Assembly (NCBI GenBank): GCA_003991915.1
Contig: RQTK01000926.1
Coordinates: 1-64,000 of the forward strand
Length of the DNA stretch: 64,000 bases
Origin: Elysia chlorotica
Taxonomy: Eukaryota > Mollusca > Gastropoda > Plakobranchidae
Direction: 5' to 3'
Shown here piece after piece: positions 12,500 to 24,800 of the stretch. The notes beneath the pieces are model-generated. The model did no database searches and had not been told where the DNA came from. It saw only the letters and a list, made by a program, of their open reading frames with translations. Position numbers and translations under genes: made by a program. The stretch's first letter is position 1, and every line of letters begins with the position of its first letter.

Positions 12500-13990
12500 T
12501 TACCTGGCTACAATAACAACTTTCTTGATTATTATAAGGGAATCTCTTTGCACCAGGCCCATTATCACTTTCTAACTGATGTGTTTCCCCAATCTGCTAG
12601 GTCTACGAAAGGAACTCTGACTCTTAGAGTCTCAGCAAGTCTTCTGAGGTTAAGTTGGTTTAACAATAACACCCAAAACCGCACTTTATAAGCAATATTG
12701 TGGACTGACGTCTGGCCATTATATTTGCTACCGCACACAAAACAGGGCAGGGTTACCTCTCAGTCTCACTCTCAGCCGATCACATTAGACTGACACCGAT
12801 CAAACCACAAGGGCTCGAACCACGGACCCATTGCGTCGGAAGCCAGTGTTTTACCCCAGGGTTACCAAGTCTTCTGAAAGTCACTCATAAAATAATCGAT
12901 ATCAGAGGCTATCTTGACTTTATAAGCAAACTCTCTAGATCTAGATCTAGAGTTAACTAAACTCGACATTTGGCCTTTCTTTAGTATTTGGTGGTGGTGG
13001 TAGTAATAATAATACTGGTAAGGGTGATAATGATGATGGTGGTGAGGGTAATAGTAATACTGATAATGGTAGTAATAGTAATGGTAGCAGGAGCAGTGGT
13101 GGTAGTATTGAGGGTAGTGGCAGTAGTGAGGATGGGGGTGGTGGTAATGCTAAGAGTGACAGTGGTGACGGTGGGGACAATGGTTAATTTAGTGGAGGCA
13201 GAGTTAACAGCAATCGCAACAATAGAGACAATATTATGGTAGTGATAGGGGTGGTAGCATTAATGACATGGGTGTTAATAAATAGGGTAACGATAATCAT
13301 AATGGAAAAATAAGCAGCAGGGATTTAAAAAAAAAAAACGTAACTTGTGCTGAGGTAGTAGGAATGGCTATGGTGGGTAGGTGGCGATCGTAGGAGCTGC
13401 AATAGCCACGGCCATGGGGGAACAATACTAAATTAGAACACCAATAGGGTAATACCCCTGGCTTTAACTATGCAGCCATGCCAGTTGCACCTACTTCTTC
13501 AATCTCCTGCCTCACTCATATTCATAAAAAAAAATTAAATGTATAAACCTAATCTTACCCGTCCCCCCAGCCCCAACCTATCCCCCCTTTCCACTTTAGA
13601 ACCTCAAAAATTAGGGAACCCCATACATAAGAGGACCAGCCTCGTAGTAATAGAATGAACCAGCATAGGATCATGTCTTGCCTTCCTCCTGATCTTTTGT
13701 CTTCTGTCAACGCCGCCAGTAGCCGTATAGGATCCCCCAGGGGAACCTAGGAGACGTTAAACCCGGAGAGAGGGAGATAATTCTCTCCCTCTCTCTATAG
13801 AGAATTTGGCCTTTCTTTGTATTTATGTAAAATGTAGATCTAGATCTAGATATAGGCCTACAACTCGTAGCTTTTCTTCATATATATATAATATCTTATG
13901 AGATGATAAGCTTAGATCTACCACAACTTTGTACTCTACTAAATTGTAAGGCTCGTAATTATAATGTTGTGTAAACTTACAACTCGGTCT
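12500..13990. other. Gene-free repeat-rich stretch
   Basis: No gene recognised. It contains an imperfect GGT/AAT/AGT microsatellite (about 12990-13260), a possible antisense tRNA-like SINE head (GGCTCGAACCACGGACCC near 12812), two copies of a TTTGGCCTTTCTTT-containing segment next to TAGATCTAGATC runs (12936-12990 and 13800-13860), and a 12-bp-arm hairpin at 13766-13795. Confidence 0.5.
13766..13795. repeat. Perfect hairpin, 12-bp arms, 6-nt loop
   Basis: GAGAGAGGGAGA (13766-13777) is followed by TAATTC and then by the exact reverse complement TCTCCCTCTCTC (13784-13795). It is purine/pyrimidine-rich and may be low-complexity sequence rather than functional. Confidence 0.7.
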
Positions 13991-14026
13991 AGATCTGAAG
14001 ATACTTCAATTTTAAGGCTTGCAAAG

Positions 14027-14545
14027 CGTTGTAAGCTACCGCGACATGTTGCTTACTGACTTTCCTAGTCCAGCAGATGGATAAATAGGCTTTTAACAGT
14101 AAAGTGCTTCTATTCAGGCAGCCAGATTTATAGGGTTTAAATGCTTTTAAATTTAGTCCACCAGCGGCAAATAGCCGTTTTCTTTTAAATACAGCCAGAA
14201 GATAATTTAGGAATAAATATTATTTTATTTTTTTAATGACATGCCAAAATTCATCCATGTAAATCACTTGAAACTGATTAAACATTTTTTTTTAAATAAT
14301 AATGGAAAAATTAATAATTTTAATAGAGTGCTTAGCTTACTTTTGCTTTTCTTTTCTGTTCCACAGATTATTGTAAAGAAAACATTCTGAAAACAAGCAA
14401 AAATAGCTCTAATGGACTCTTTAAGTCTATTATTGTATTAGCCTTTTAAAAATCTATATCATATATGGACACAAAATGATGAGGGTGAAAAGGTCAAGGC
14501 TAACGTTGTAAGCTACCGCAACATGTTGCCTACTGACATTCCTAG
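14027..14545 (+). repeat. Duplicated GALNT11 5' segment flanked by 42-bp direct repeats
   Basis: Bases 14065-14503 copy 18409-18841, the sequence around the GALNT11 start: intron end, splice acceptor (CTTTTCTGTTCCACAG at about 14351-14366), 5' UTR, and ATGATGAGGGTGAAAAGGTC at 14476. The two copies differ by a few substitutions and small indels, including 6 bp near 14150. The copy stops just after AGGCTAA, so its frame closes after 11 codons. It is bounded by direct repeats at 14027-14068 and 14504-14545 (CGTTGTAAGCTACCGC...TTCCTAG), 39 of 42 bases the same, which look like an unusually long target-site duplication. Confidence 0.9.
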
Positions 14546-14689
14546 AGCTATTCTAATATGATTGAATCTAGATTCTAGATCTAAATCTTTAAACTTGTAA
14601 ACTTACTATTCAGCGTCGTTCGTAGGGACTTTGGCTGACCGTACTGCTCTCTGTACTATGGATCTGTATGTACTTCTCTTTTGTGATAT

Positions 14690-16185
14690 TTCTTCTGGTC
14701 CATTCTTTGATTTTTTCTATACCGGGTATGTATCCTGCTTTAGGACGTCCTCTAGTCATCCTACTCGATCTTACCCTGTAGAACATCTTTCATTAGCGTG
14801 ATTTTATTTCTGTAGGCATGTCCAAATAAAGATAATTTTCTTTTATTGATGGTGCCGAGGAGAAGTCTTGGATCACTCACTTCTTTGAGAATGATGTCAA
14901 TTGTTCTGTTTTCTTTCCAACTTATTCTTAGGAGACGTCTGTAGAACCACATTTCACTATTGATTTTTTCTCATCCCTTTTTCGAAGTGTCCATACGCCA
15001 TCCCTCCACTCCATATGTCATGACTGTCCACACCAAACATTTCATTATAATTATTTTCATTTTATCTGTTTATTAATGTCTTTATACCTCCATATATTGT
15101 TCAGGTCTATCATTCTTTTCTTTGCCTTTGCAATACTAGTAGAACAGTCAGCATTGTCTGTTTTTATTGAACCAAGATATTTGAAGTTTTCAACACCTAA
15201 TTCTTGGTTGCTGATATTAACTGTATATGCATATATTTTGTTTTCTTTGCGTTCCGCTTCAGACTTGTTTGTTGTGTCTCAGCATTGAGTTTGTTTATTA
15301 TTTTAATGGCTTTAACAAGATCATTGGTACTTATTGCTGTATCATCTGCATATATCTTCAATTTGAAACTTTCCTACCTCCAACCATAATTGATTTAATC
15401 ATTAGATGTCCATGTCAGCGTCTCTCATTATCTGTTCTGTGTACGTGCTAAAGAGGTGTGGCGATAAGGTGCATCCGTGTGTGACGCCTTTTCAAATTTA
15501 AAAGGGTTCAGTATGTGTGCAGTTCCATCTAATTTTTGCCTTTGATGTATAATGACTGCACTAGGACAACAAATTGGGTTAGGATGCCCATTGTGGTTAG
15601 CATCTTGAACTTGAAGAGTTGAATGTGGTTCACGCCATCAAAAGTCTTACTGTAATCAATGAAACTTATATATGCTTCCTTTTGAACTTCCATTAATTTC
15701 TCTATTAATTTAAGACCTGGAAGATGCATAACATATCACCTGTACCTTTAGCAGGTCTGAAAACAGCTTGCTCCTCTGCCAGTTCCTGTTCTACCTTCTA
15801 AAGCTTTTAGTCTGCCTATATGATGTCCAGCATAATTTTGCGGGTATGACTGATCAATGCTGTCGTTCTGTAGTTGCTGCAGTCTTTTGTGTCGCATAAC
15901 CAGCTCTTGTTCTTTCCAGTCATTAGGCCATTCACAGGTATTCCATATCTTGCAGCAAAGTTGGTGTATTGCTTGAATGGCTTTGCCTGCCGCCTGTTTT
16001 CGCCATCTCTGTAGGGATGTTATCTAGTCTTGGTGATTTGCCATTCATTAGTTTCTTGATGGCATTTTCTACTTTGTACCTCAGTGGTTCAGGCTCTTTG
16101 TTTTTCACCTTTATCCCTGTGTCATCGTTGTTAGAATCCAAATCAAATAGCTTTTCTTCATATTCTTTCCATGTAGCCATTATTC
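14690..16185 (-). mobile_element. LINE-D fragment, antisense, decayed
   Basis: Read on the minus strand: an RT N-terminal part (KLMNGKSPRLDNIPTEM at about 16060-16000), an RT core block (AYISFIDYSKTFDGVNH at about 15660) and a C-terminal stretch (MWFYRRLLRISWKENRT at about 14950, KRKLSLFGHAYR at about 14820). These are the signatures of endonuclease-RT LINEs often annotated as craniofacial development protein 2-like. Stops and gaps make it non-functional. Confidence 0.8.
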
Positions 16186-17345
16186 AGAGAAGAACATATG
16201 AGTGAAACCATGGATAAGTACCGTAAGAAAACAAAATAGCTTGCATAGAGGAAAAGAACAGCCAGACAAAGGTCTGATAAACGAAAGTAACTCAAACTGA
16301 AAGCAGATATTAAAAAACAAATCAAAGCAGACAAGAAAGAATGGCTGACAACGGAATGCGACAAAATTCAGGAGTTTGAATTTGATAAAAACAAGTCCAA
16401 AGATATGTTCAACCAGATTAAAATGATTAGAAGAAAACCTTTGTAATTCTAGCCCAAACAACTAACAGTGGATGCTGCTGACAGAAAACCACTTACAGAA
16501 CCAGAAAAAATAATGATTGGATGGAAAGATCTAAATATATAGAATCTAAATATCTAAATATGCATTAAAATGTTGACTGAGACCATCTCATGCGGATTAA
16601 ATGTATGATACTGGAAGAAAAATTAAGAACCTCAGTTTTCGTTTTACTCCCCCCAAAAAACAAAAATGCACTCGAATGCTCAGATTCAGGACTACTAGCT
16701 TGATGTGTGATACAGTAAAACTATCACTGGCCATCATACCGAATAGAATAAAAGACTAGATCGATACTGAGGTCGGGGAAAACCAAACCCCGGATTTAGA
16801 AAAGACAGTGGAACAAGAGAAGCTATATTTAACTTGAAAATTCTTTCCGCAAAATAATATATATAGAAAAACAAAGATGTCTATGCATGCTTTATTGATT
16901 ATTCGAAAACATTTGATACAGTTAACCATGAAAAATTTATTGAATCTTTACAGAAATTAGATATTGATGAAAATGATAAAGCCCTGTTTTCCAACCTGTA
17001 CTGGGAACAATTGACTAAAATAAAACGAGATTACACACTTACAGGTCCAGTCAGAATAAAAGGAGGAGTTCGACAAGGCTGTGTATTATTCCCTTCTCTA
17101 TTCAAAGTATTTACAGATTTTATTTTTAGAGAAATAGAAGATGCTTCTGGACTGAAGGTTGGGGGTGTGAAAATTAACAAACTATGATATGCCGATGATA
17201 CAGTGATCCTGGCAGAAAGTGAAAAAGATATCGAAAAACTAGTAATACTAATAGTAGGAAAAGAGGAAAGTGAAAAATATGGCCTCCTGATAAACAAAAA
17301 CTCCTGCTATTTCAAAGAAGAAAAAAAAACCTGTCAAATTCGTAA
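16186..17345 (+). mobile_element. LINE-D fragment, sense, decayed
   Basis: The plus strand reads DIKKQIKADKKEWLTTECDK (about 16305-16365), then VYACFIDYSKTFDTVNHEKF (about 16888-16947), VRIKGGVRQGCVLFPSLF (about 17050-17105) and an in-frame stop just before YADDTVILAESEKD (about 17190-17230). It is the same family as the antisense fragment that starts at 16185, so two copies lie head to head. Confidence 0.8.
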
Positions 17346-17368
17346 ATGTAATTATTGACGGAATAAGA

Positions 17369-18140
17369 GTGGAACAAGTTTTAAGTCTTGTATATTTGGT
17401 GGAAGGAAAACGTGCTCGGGGTAGACAACGACAGACTTTCATGGACAGTCTGTCTCTATTCATAAACACATCGAACAAGAACCTGTCTAAGCTGGAAATA
17501 TTCAGACGGACTGAAGGCAGAGAGGCTTGGAAATCCCTGATCGTCGATGTCTGTGCCAGACCTGACACCTGAATGAATGAATAATAGAATATGGAGAAAA
17601 TGAGACAAAATTAAAGAAAAGGATAGGAGTGGCAAAAACAAATTTTTGAAAACTAAGGCAGATTCTTGCTAGTTCAAATGTATCACTTCAAACATGACTA
17701 AGACTAAGCAAATGTTAAATATTTTGTGGACATTTATGTATGGGTGTGAAACTTGGACTCTGACTGTGGATACTGAATCTCGAATAGGTGCTTTAGAGAT
17801 GTGGATTTATAGAAAAATAACAAGAGCCTCTTGGAAAGAAAAGAAAACAAACCTTGAGGTACTAGAGATTGTACATATAACATATCAAGCAAAAACAGCT
17901 CCTCAAAAGAGAGAAAATTTAAATAATAGGGACATGTTAGAAGGCACAGTTCATTGCAGAAAAAGAATGTAGAGGGTATGGTAGAAGGCACGAGAGTTAA
18001 AGGAAGGAGGCAGATAAGCTTGTACAAGAACGTGGAGGACTCGCCCAGAATGAAAATCGCGAGCTGCGAGATTGCGCTTGAACGAGAAAGATGGAAGACC
18101 ATGGCATCCAACCTCTGGAAAGACAAGGAACTCTGACTTA
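17369..18140 (+). mobile_element. LINE 3'-end fragments (C-terminal region), two pieces
   Basis: The first piece (17369-17572) reads GKRARGRQRQTFMDSL ... REAWKSLIVDVCARPDT-stop. The second (about 17694-18136) reads FMYGCETWTLTVDTESRI, MWIYRKITRASWKEKK, and ends ERERWKTMASNLWKDKEL-stop. Each is a typical C-terminus of an endonuclease-RT LINE, so two insertions or a duplication are stacked here. Confidence 0.75.
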
Positions 18141-18408
18141 CTGACTGACTGGATTTAGATTTCGCCTAGGTCTAAGATTGCAACTAAAATGTGGTACCTT
18201 ACAACTTGCTGTTTTACCTATTTATTTTCTTCTTAACATAGTATGTATTATCAAAAGCTTTACTACTTATGACCCCTAATATCTAATGTAGCAATTCAAA
18301 TCTTGTATTTGATCCAGTAGCCAAGCATTAATCTCCAGAAGAAATTCCCTTCCAATACTATAACGTGATAATTAATTCTGGATAACATAGGCTTTTGACA
18401 ATTACTAT
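18141..18408. other. Unassigned spacer
   Basis: AT-rich sequence between the end of the LINE fragments and the start of the GALNT11 5' segment that is duplicated upstream. No coding or repeat signature was recognised. Confidence 0.3.
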
Positions 18409-18841
18409 CTAGTCCAGCAGATGGATAAATAGGCTTTTTGACAGTAAAGTGCTTCTATTCAGGCAGCCAGATTTATAGGGTTTAAATGCTTTTAGTCCAC
18501 CAGCGGCAAATAGCCGTTTTCTTTTAAATACAGCCAGAGGATAATTTAAGAATAAATATTATTTTATTTTTTAATGACATGCCAAAATTCATCCATGTAA
18601 ATCACTTGAAACTGATTAAACATTTTTTTTTAAATAATAATAAAAAAATTTATAATTTTAATAGAGTGCTTAGCTTACTTTTGCTTTTCTTTTCTGTTCC
18701 ACAGATTATTGTAAAGAAAACATTCTGAAAATTAGCAAAAATAGCTCTAATGGACTCTTTAAGTCTATTATTCTATTAGCCTTTTAAAAATCTATATCAT
18801 ATATGGACACAAAATGATGAGGGTGAAAAGGTCAAGGCTAA
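18409..18841 (+). repeat. Original copy of the duplicated GALNT11 5' segment
   Basis: Homologous to 14065-14503. It contains a strong pyrimidine-rich acceptor ending at 18704 (TTCTGTTCCACAG), so a 5' UTR exon probably begins at 18705 and continues into the first coding exon. The transcription start must then lie further upstream, possibly before the inserted LINEs. This copy is taken as original because the open frame continues past 18841. Confidence 0.85.
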
Positions 18842-21800
18842 TACTTGCTTTGGTTATATTTGGTTCAAGCTTTTGGGTGATGCTTTATTGGAACTTTGCA
18901 AGTATCTATGCTCGACACAGAAATCATCACTTGCGTCCAAGAAAAGATATTATTGATCTTGCATTGGATTCACCGTTACAAATAGATGAGGAAAAAGATG
19001 AACCATACAATGAATTCTTTTTGAAGAGGTTGGGTGAGATTGTAACAGAAGAGGATCAAAGAAACTATGATTCAGGTATTATTAATTAGATAAATAAATA
19101 TTGCAGAAACTCAGACTTTTTGGCTTGATGAGAATGCTTTCTCACATCTTAATTGGTAGACAATACATTTTTCATTGAGCTAAGCCTTATCTGAGTATGC
19201 TATTTTGCATACAAATGTTAAGATATTAAATGTTTGAATAATAATATTGGTACCTTAGTGATATTCACAACAATGTGGATGAACAGAAACAAATTAAACA
19301 CAGGAGATCTCGATGTTGTTGTTGTTTTTTCTTTTTTTCTTTTCAAAATATGATTATGATTGCTTTCCTATATTTTTAAATTATAAATAAGAGAGTGTAC
19401 CCTTTAGAGAGCATTTTTATTTGGAATGTAAATTTTACATCTGCGTTTGTTGTTGTTTTGTTTCATACAGGTTTTCATAGTCATGCTTTCAACCAAATGT
19501 TGAGTGATAAGCTAAGTTTACAGAGACCCCTACCAGATGTGCGCTTACAAAAGTATGTTACCTGGTACATGTATTTGTTTTAAATTTTCAGTTCATATTA
19601 AACTTGAGTAAAGTTTTAATTTAATATTCAGGTGAGTCTTTTCAAATTTTGATGTAGCAAATTCATTCTCTTTTCAGTCAAAGTTTAATTTTAGATACAG
19701 AATATATGTATTTATTATAATCTTATAAACAATTTTTCATTTATTTTTACAAGAACATTTTTTCACTATGCATTGTTAATTTAAAAAATGATAAAACTTA
19801 CCAAGAGAGCCTAATCTGACCAAAATACCTAAGGGCCAACAGTAAAAATATTCTGTTACTTAATGTGTCTGTGACCTTTTTGAATCTGAGAAGGCAAGGG
19901 AACAGCATGGGTAAAGTCTTTATTTAGATATCTTTTTGTGTATTAGCTATTTGGCTTAGTTTGCACCCAAATCCCCAGATCCATTAAAAAAACCTATTAA
20001 ATTCACTTCTGCTGATAAAGAATCAACAGATTTGTTGATCTGGATTTTAAAGTGGCCAAAATTAATGAGATACATGGAACATCTAAATTGATAAAAGATT
20101 GCCTCATCAGAATTAAATTATATGTGGATAGTATCTTGCAGCAACATGAACTTGAAACAAGTCAATAGTCCCACCTAACTTTTATAAACCAAAATAAATT
20201 TATTTGATTTTTTGTTTGTTTTTTGTTTTGTCTGATGACAGATGTAAAGATAAAAAATACCCAGAGGATCTACCAACCGCCAGTGTGATCATTTGTTTTT
20301 ACAATGAAGCAAAGTCTACATTACTGCGGACAGTGAACACAGTCGTTGAAAGATCACCAGCCTATCTCATTCATGAAATAATTCTAGTGGATGACTATAG
20401 TGATCTTGGTAAATATATATAGATTTGAAAATAGAAATCTTTTTGCCACTCCTCTGCTAGATAGTGTTCCATTCCTCTCGTGTTTGTTCCACTTAAGTAG
20501 AGCAATCATTGTTTACTCGTGCCAAAACTGTATCTGATCTTGTCTTTAACTCTTTTTAGTTTTTTAGAGAGTTAGATTTACCTCCCTCTCTTCCTGTTTT
20601 AGCATGTCATAATTTTACTCATTAAAATTTCATCTGCATGTAAATGAGTTAAAAAAACGGTCATGGGTAATTTCTTACACTAGATGTATTTCAGGCCTTT
20701 ATTCAAGTACCATTATAAGTTAATTCCACTGGAGAAAATTGATAGAAAACAGATATTGATGTTGTATTTTTAATATTTTGAATAAGTTGAACAGCTGAGT
20801 GTTAACAAATTTATTGTTAAAGATAAATTTGGTTGAGGTAAATTATCAATTAGTTTGGAGAACAATCTTTGTACAGCAACTCATTATAGAAGAAGAAAAT
20901 TACTATATTATGTTTGTGAAACTAGCATCTTTTCTAAAATCATACTCTAAATCATACTCTAACCATTGGTAAGAGTGGTAAACATAGGTAGTAAAAGGCT
21001 TAGAAGTCAATGTCTTAAAACATAGATCTCAGTCAACAAAGTCTGGCAAGCACAATTTTCTAATGTTGTAGAGATATACGTCTATTATTTTTTTTCTTTT
21101 GTAAAATAGCTGTGTTTAACACTATTGTTTGTAACTGCTCAAACTAAATACCTGTCGGCATTGGTAGCTGGTTGTACACACTAATATTTATGCTATTGGC
21201 CTGTGAGAAGGTGTGCACACATAAATTAGTGACCCAGTTAAGGAACAGTTATGCCTTTTCGTCCTAGTCTTTAGGACCCGTGGATGTATGTCAGAAGTGT
21301 TTGTTCATTTAAGTGATGAATATAAATTTCATTCTTATAGATATCTATGAAATCAATATAGTCTGCTTTACTTAGATGATGATATCTTAATCTCAATTTA
21401 ATTGTTTTTAGCATTATGAATATTATGATGAAACAACCTAATGATCATTACAACTTTACAAGGCACAATATTTCTTTCTTATTTCATATTTAAGATTTTC
21501 TGAAACATGATCTGCAAAATCATATGCAGAACAATTTTCCCCAAGTGAAACTGCTGCGCACCTCAGAGAGACAAGGTCTGATCCGTGCAAGGATGGTTGG
21601 GGCGAGGGAAGCCTCAGGAGAGGTTAGTTGGAGCCTTGGAGGTTAAAGTGTACCTCTTTTCTTTCTGCATAGGCGAGGATCTGTTGAATATGTAAACGTA
21701 AATGAATTTTGTCGGGATTTAGAATGAAAGAGCTTGATTCACCACTATCTATAGGGTGAGATAGCTTACTTTTTTTTATTGCTTGTAAACTTTTAATATT

Positions 21801-24800
21801 AGGCACCTATATTTTTACTGTTGTGACAGTGCTGTCTAAAATTACCCATTCAGACTTATCTTTGTAAACCTGCTATGTGGCGGCACATTAAAGTTGTCAG
21901 ACATTATTCTTGGAACCTGTCAGGTATAGGCTTTATCTTAGGAACTTGCCAGACGTTTTTACTAAGAGAGAACCTTTCCCTCCAACCAGAGATTGTTCAA
22001 TTCAAGACCCACCACTACAAAGTGCAACTTCTGTTATGTTTGCTAAAATTCACAGTTCTGCGAAACGTGGGGAAATGTTCTAGTTCTAGTACAAATTACA
22101 AATTTTTAGGTTGTTTAAATTCAATCTTGAGAAGTTAAGGAACCTTTCATTTTTTACTGTCTAAATCCACGATTTTGAGAGATAGTGTCAGGCTGTGGGA
22201 TTTGGATCCCAGCTCAGCGTTGTCTTAAATAAGTATTGCGTGAATTTGTTCCTTAAATTTAGCTTTTTAGTCTTAAAAGCCCACCGTATGTGATTATCTT
22301 GACAAAAAAAAAAAAAGAAATCTGTTTGATTATTTGATATTGACGATCTAATCTACATTTTCTTAGAAAAGTTTTCATTTTAAGAAATTTTTAACATTAT
22401 TTCTCTAGGAAATAGAAGCTGTAATAAATATTTGCATAAAAAATTTGATCCACCCTTTTTTTTGCAGGTGCTTTTGTTCCTAGACAGCCATTGTGAAGTC
22501 AATGTAGGCTGGCTTGAGCCCTTGCTCTTTGCAGTGAGGAATGATCCTCATACTGTGTCTGTGCCAATAATAGATATTGTCAATTCTGACACATTTTTAT
22601 ATGAGGCTTCTGGTCTTGTCAAGGGAGGGTTCAATTGGGGAATGCATTATCAATGGGATCCCCTGACTGAAGATGAAATGAAAGAGGTTTTGAAAACTGC
22701 AGAACCTTTCAAGTAAGTCTTCTACATTTAATTTTATTTTAAAATTCTAAGCCTATTTTGATTTTACATTATAAAATTAACATGTGCTTCTTATAAATTA
22801 TGAGATGTAAGCCATAATAACAAAGTAAACTTAAGAGCAAGTATATCATATAAGTCAATTTAAAAAGCAGTTGTAAGCTTTTTATCTGATAGATATAAAT
22901 TGAACCCAATCATAAAATTGCTGTGTGTCCATTCTGGAAATATTTGTGCAGGTCACCCACAATGGCAGGGGGCTTATTTGCCATGAACAGATTGTATTTC
23001 CAGACCCTCGGAGAATACGATAGTGGCATGGATGTCTGGGGCGGGGAAAATTTGGAGCTGTCATTCAGGGTATGTCAGCATCACATGTTTGTTAGCCTTC
23101 AATTTATTACCACAAGATAAAATACAAATAGTTTATACATTGAGAAATATATAATGAACGCAAGTAAAGAAAGTTCCTGCTTGTTGGTCTAGGAAAAGCT
23201 TGTAAAACACTGCTCTAGATAAGAGTCTACTGAAAAGTAACTTAGAGAATACTATGTATCAAAAGAGATAGGAAAAGAACATAATATAAAACCTATAAGA
23301 AAAGGCCTGGTGCATAACATTCTGTGCACATAAAAAGACGTACAATATCAAAAGAACATAATATTCTTACAACAGTCATTATGGCCAAATTAAAAAAAAT
23401 TTAATAACAATAGGAGCGAAATCCGAGCAAAACATAGAGGACTGGTTTGGATTCAAAAGCTTTGTGGATTGCTGTTTTTTATTTGTGTAGAGTTAAAATG
23501 CATTTAGCTGTATCTTAATTGCTTATGAATACCTAAGAGGCATCATTTCTATATTTTGCAATCTCCGCTCAATATTTCATGAAACCTGAAAGTTATCAGA
23601 TAAAAGGAAAAAGTTTAACATGACTAAATGAAAGCATTTTGTTTCCCACACCCTTCTTCTTTTTCTCCCCTCACTTTTGTAACCTTTCCTTAAAGATTTT
23701 GATTTTGCACTTTTTCAATTGTCATCTTTGGGACTGGTCAATTTAATTTAATTTTTTTCTGGAATCCAGATTTGGCAGTGTGGGGGTCAACTAGTCATTG
23801 TGCCCTGCTCAAGAGTTGGTCACATATTTCGCAAACGAAGACCATATGGGGCTCCCAAACATGATACATTTACCAGGAATACATTACGTATGGTACATGT
23901 ATGGACAGATGAGTACAAAGTGAGGACTTGTGTGTACATTTCGCATGAAAATAATCTATTTGTTATTTTTAACTAATCTATGCACAGTTTTAGTCATTCT
24001 CTAGATATACAAGAGTTTAGCTGAGTTTATTGGATATGTCCCTCTAAAATAAAACAACCTACATTATTATTATTATTATAATTATTATTATTATTATTAT
24101 TATTATTAGTTCCAAAAGAAAAATTTTCAGTTTATAATCAACTACGAGTAATGATATTGTAATGAATGCCCTGAAGTTTTTCATAAATCTTTAATATTCA
24201 TACTATCCATGAAGACGAAAATAGAAATAAGAAATATGGGTGCCAATGAACTGGTGCATATTCATACAATAAAGCCATCAGGCTGTTATCTACTTTACCC
24301 ATAGTGTAGTCAAATAGAAAATTTTAAAAAGAATGTACAATTCAACAAAAATGTTTAAAAAAAAATTCTTCTGTTTCACGTTCTGCCTGGATCACAGAAG
24401 TACTACTTTCATGTCAATCCAAGGGCAGAGACGGTTGAATATGGAAATATTAGTGAGAGAGTACAGCTGCGTGAACAACTAAAGTGCAAGTCTTTCAAAT
24501 GGTATCTTGAAAATGTTTACCCAGAGCAATTGCATGTAAGTGTGCTATTTTGGACCACTGTGTAGTTATTAAACTAAAATCTCCTATAAAAAATATGATG
24601 TATTCAAAAGAAAACAATAATCCTAATTTGGCTTTATCCAGTCTTGGAAAAGATTAAACCATTTTTTTCAGTAGAAGGGCTATTTTTTTTTTTTATATTT
24701 TTTAAATATTGGAGATTTAAAACCCATCAAAATTTATAATTTTTGGGGAAAAAGTTACTTTAAAAAATCCTATTTTCATAAATTTTTTAACTTTAAAAAA

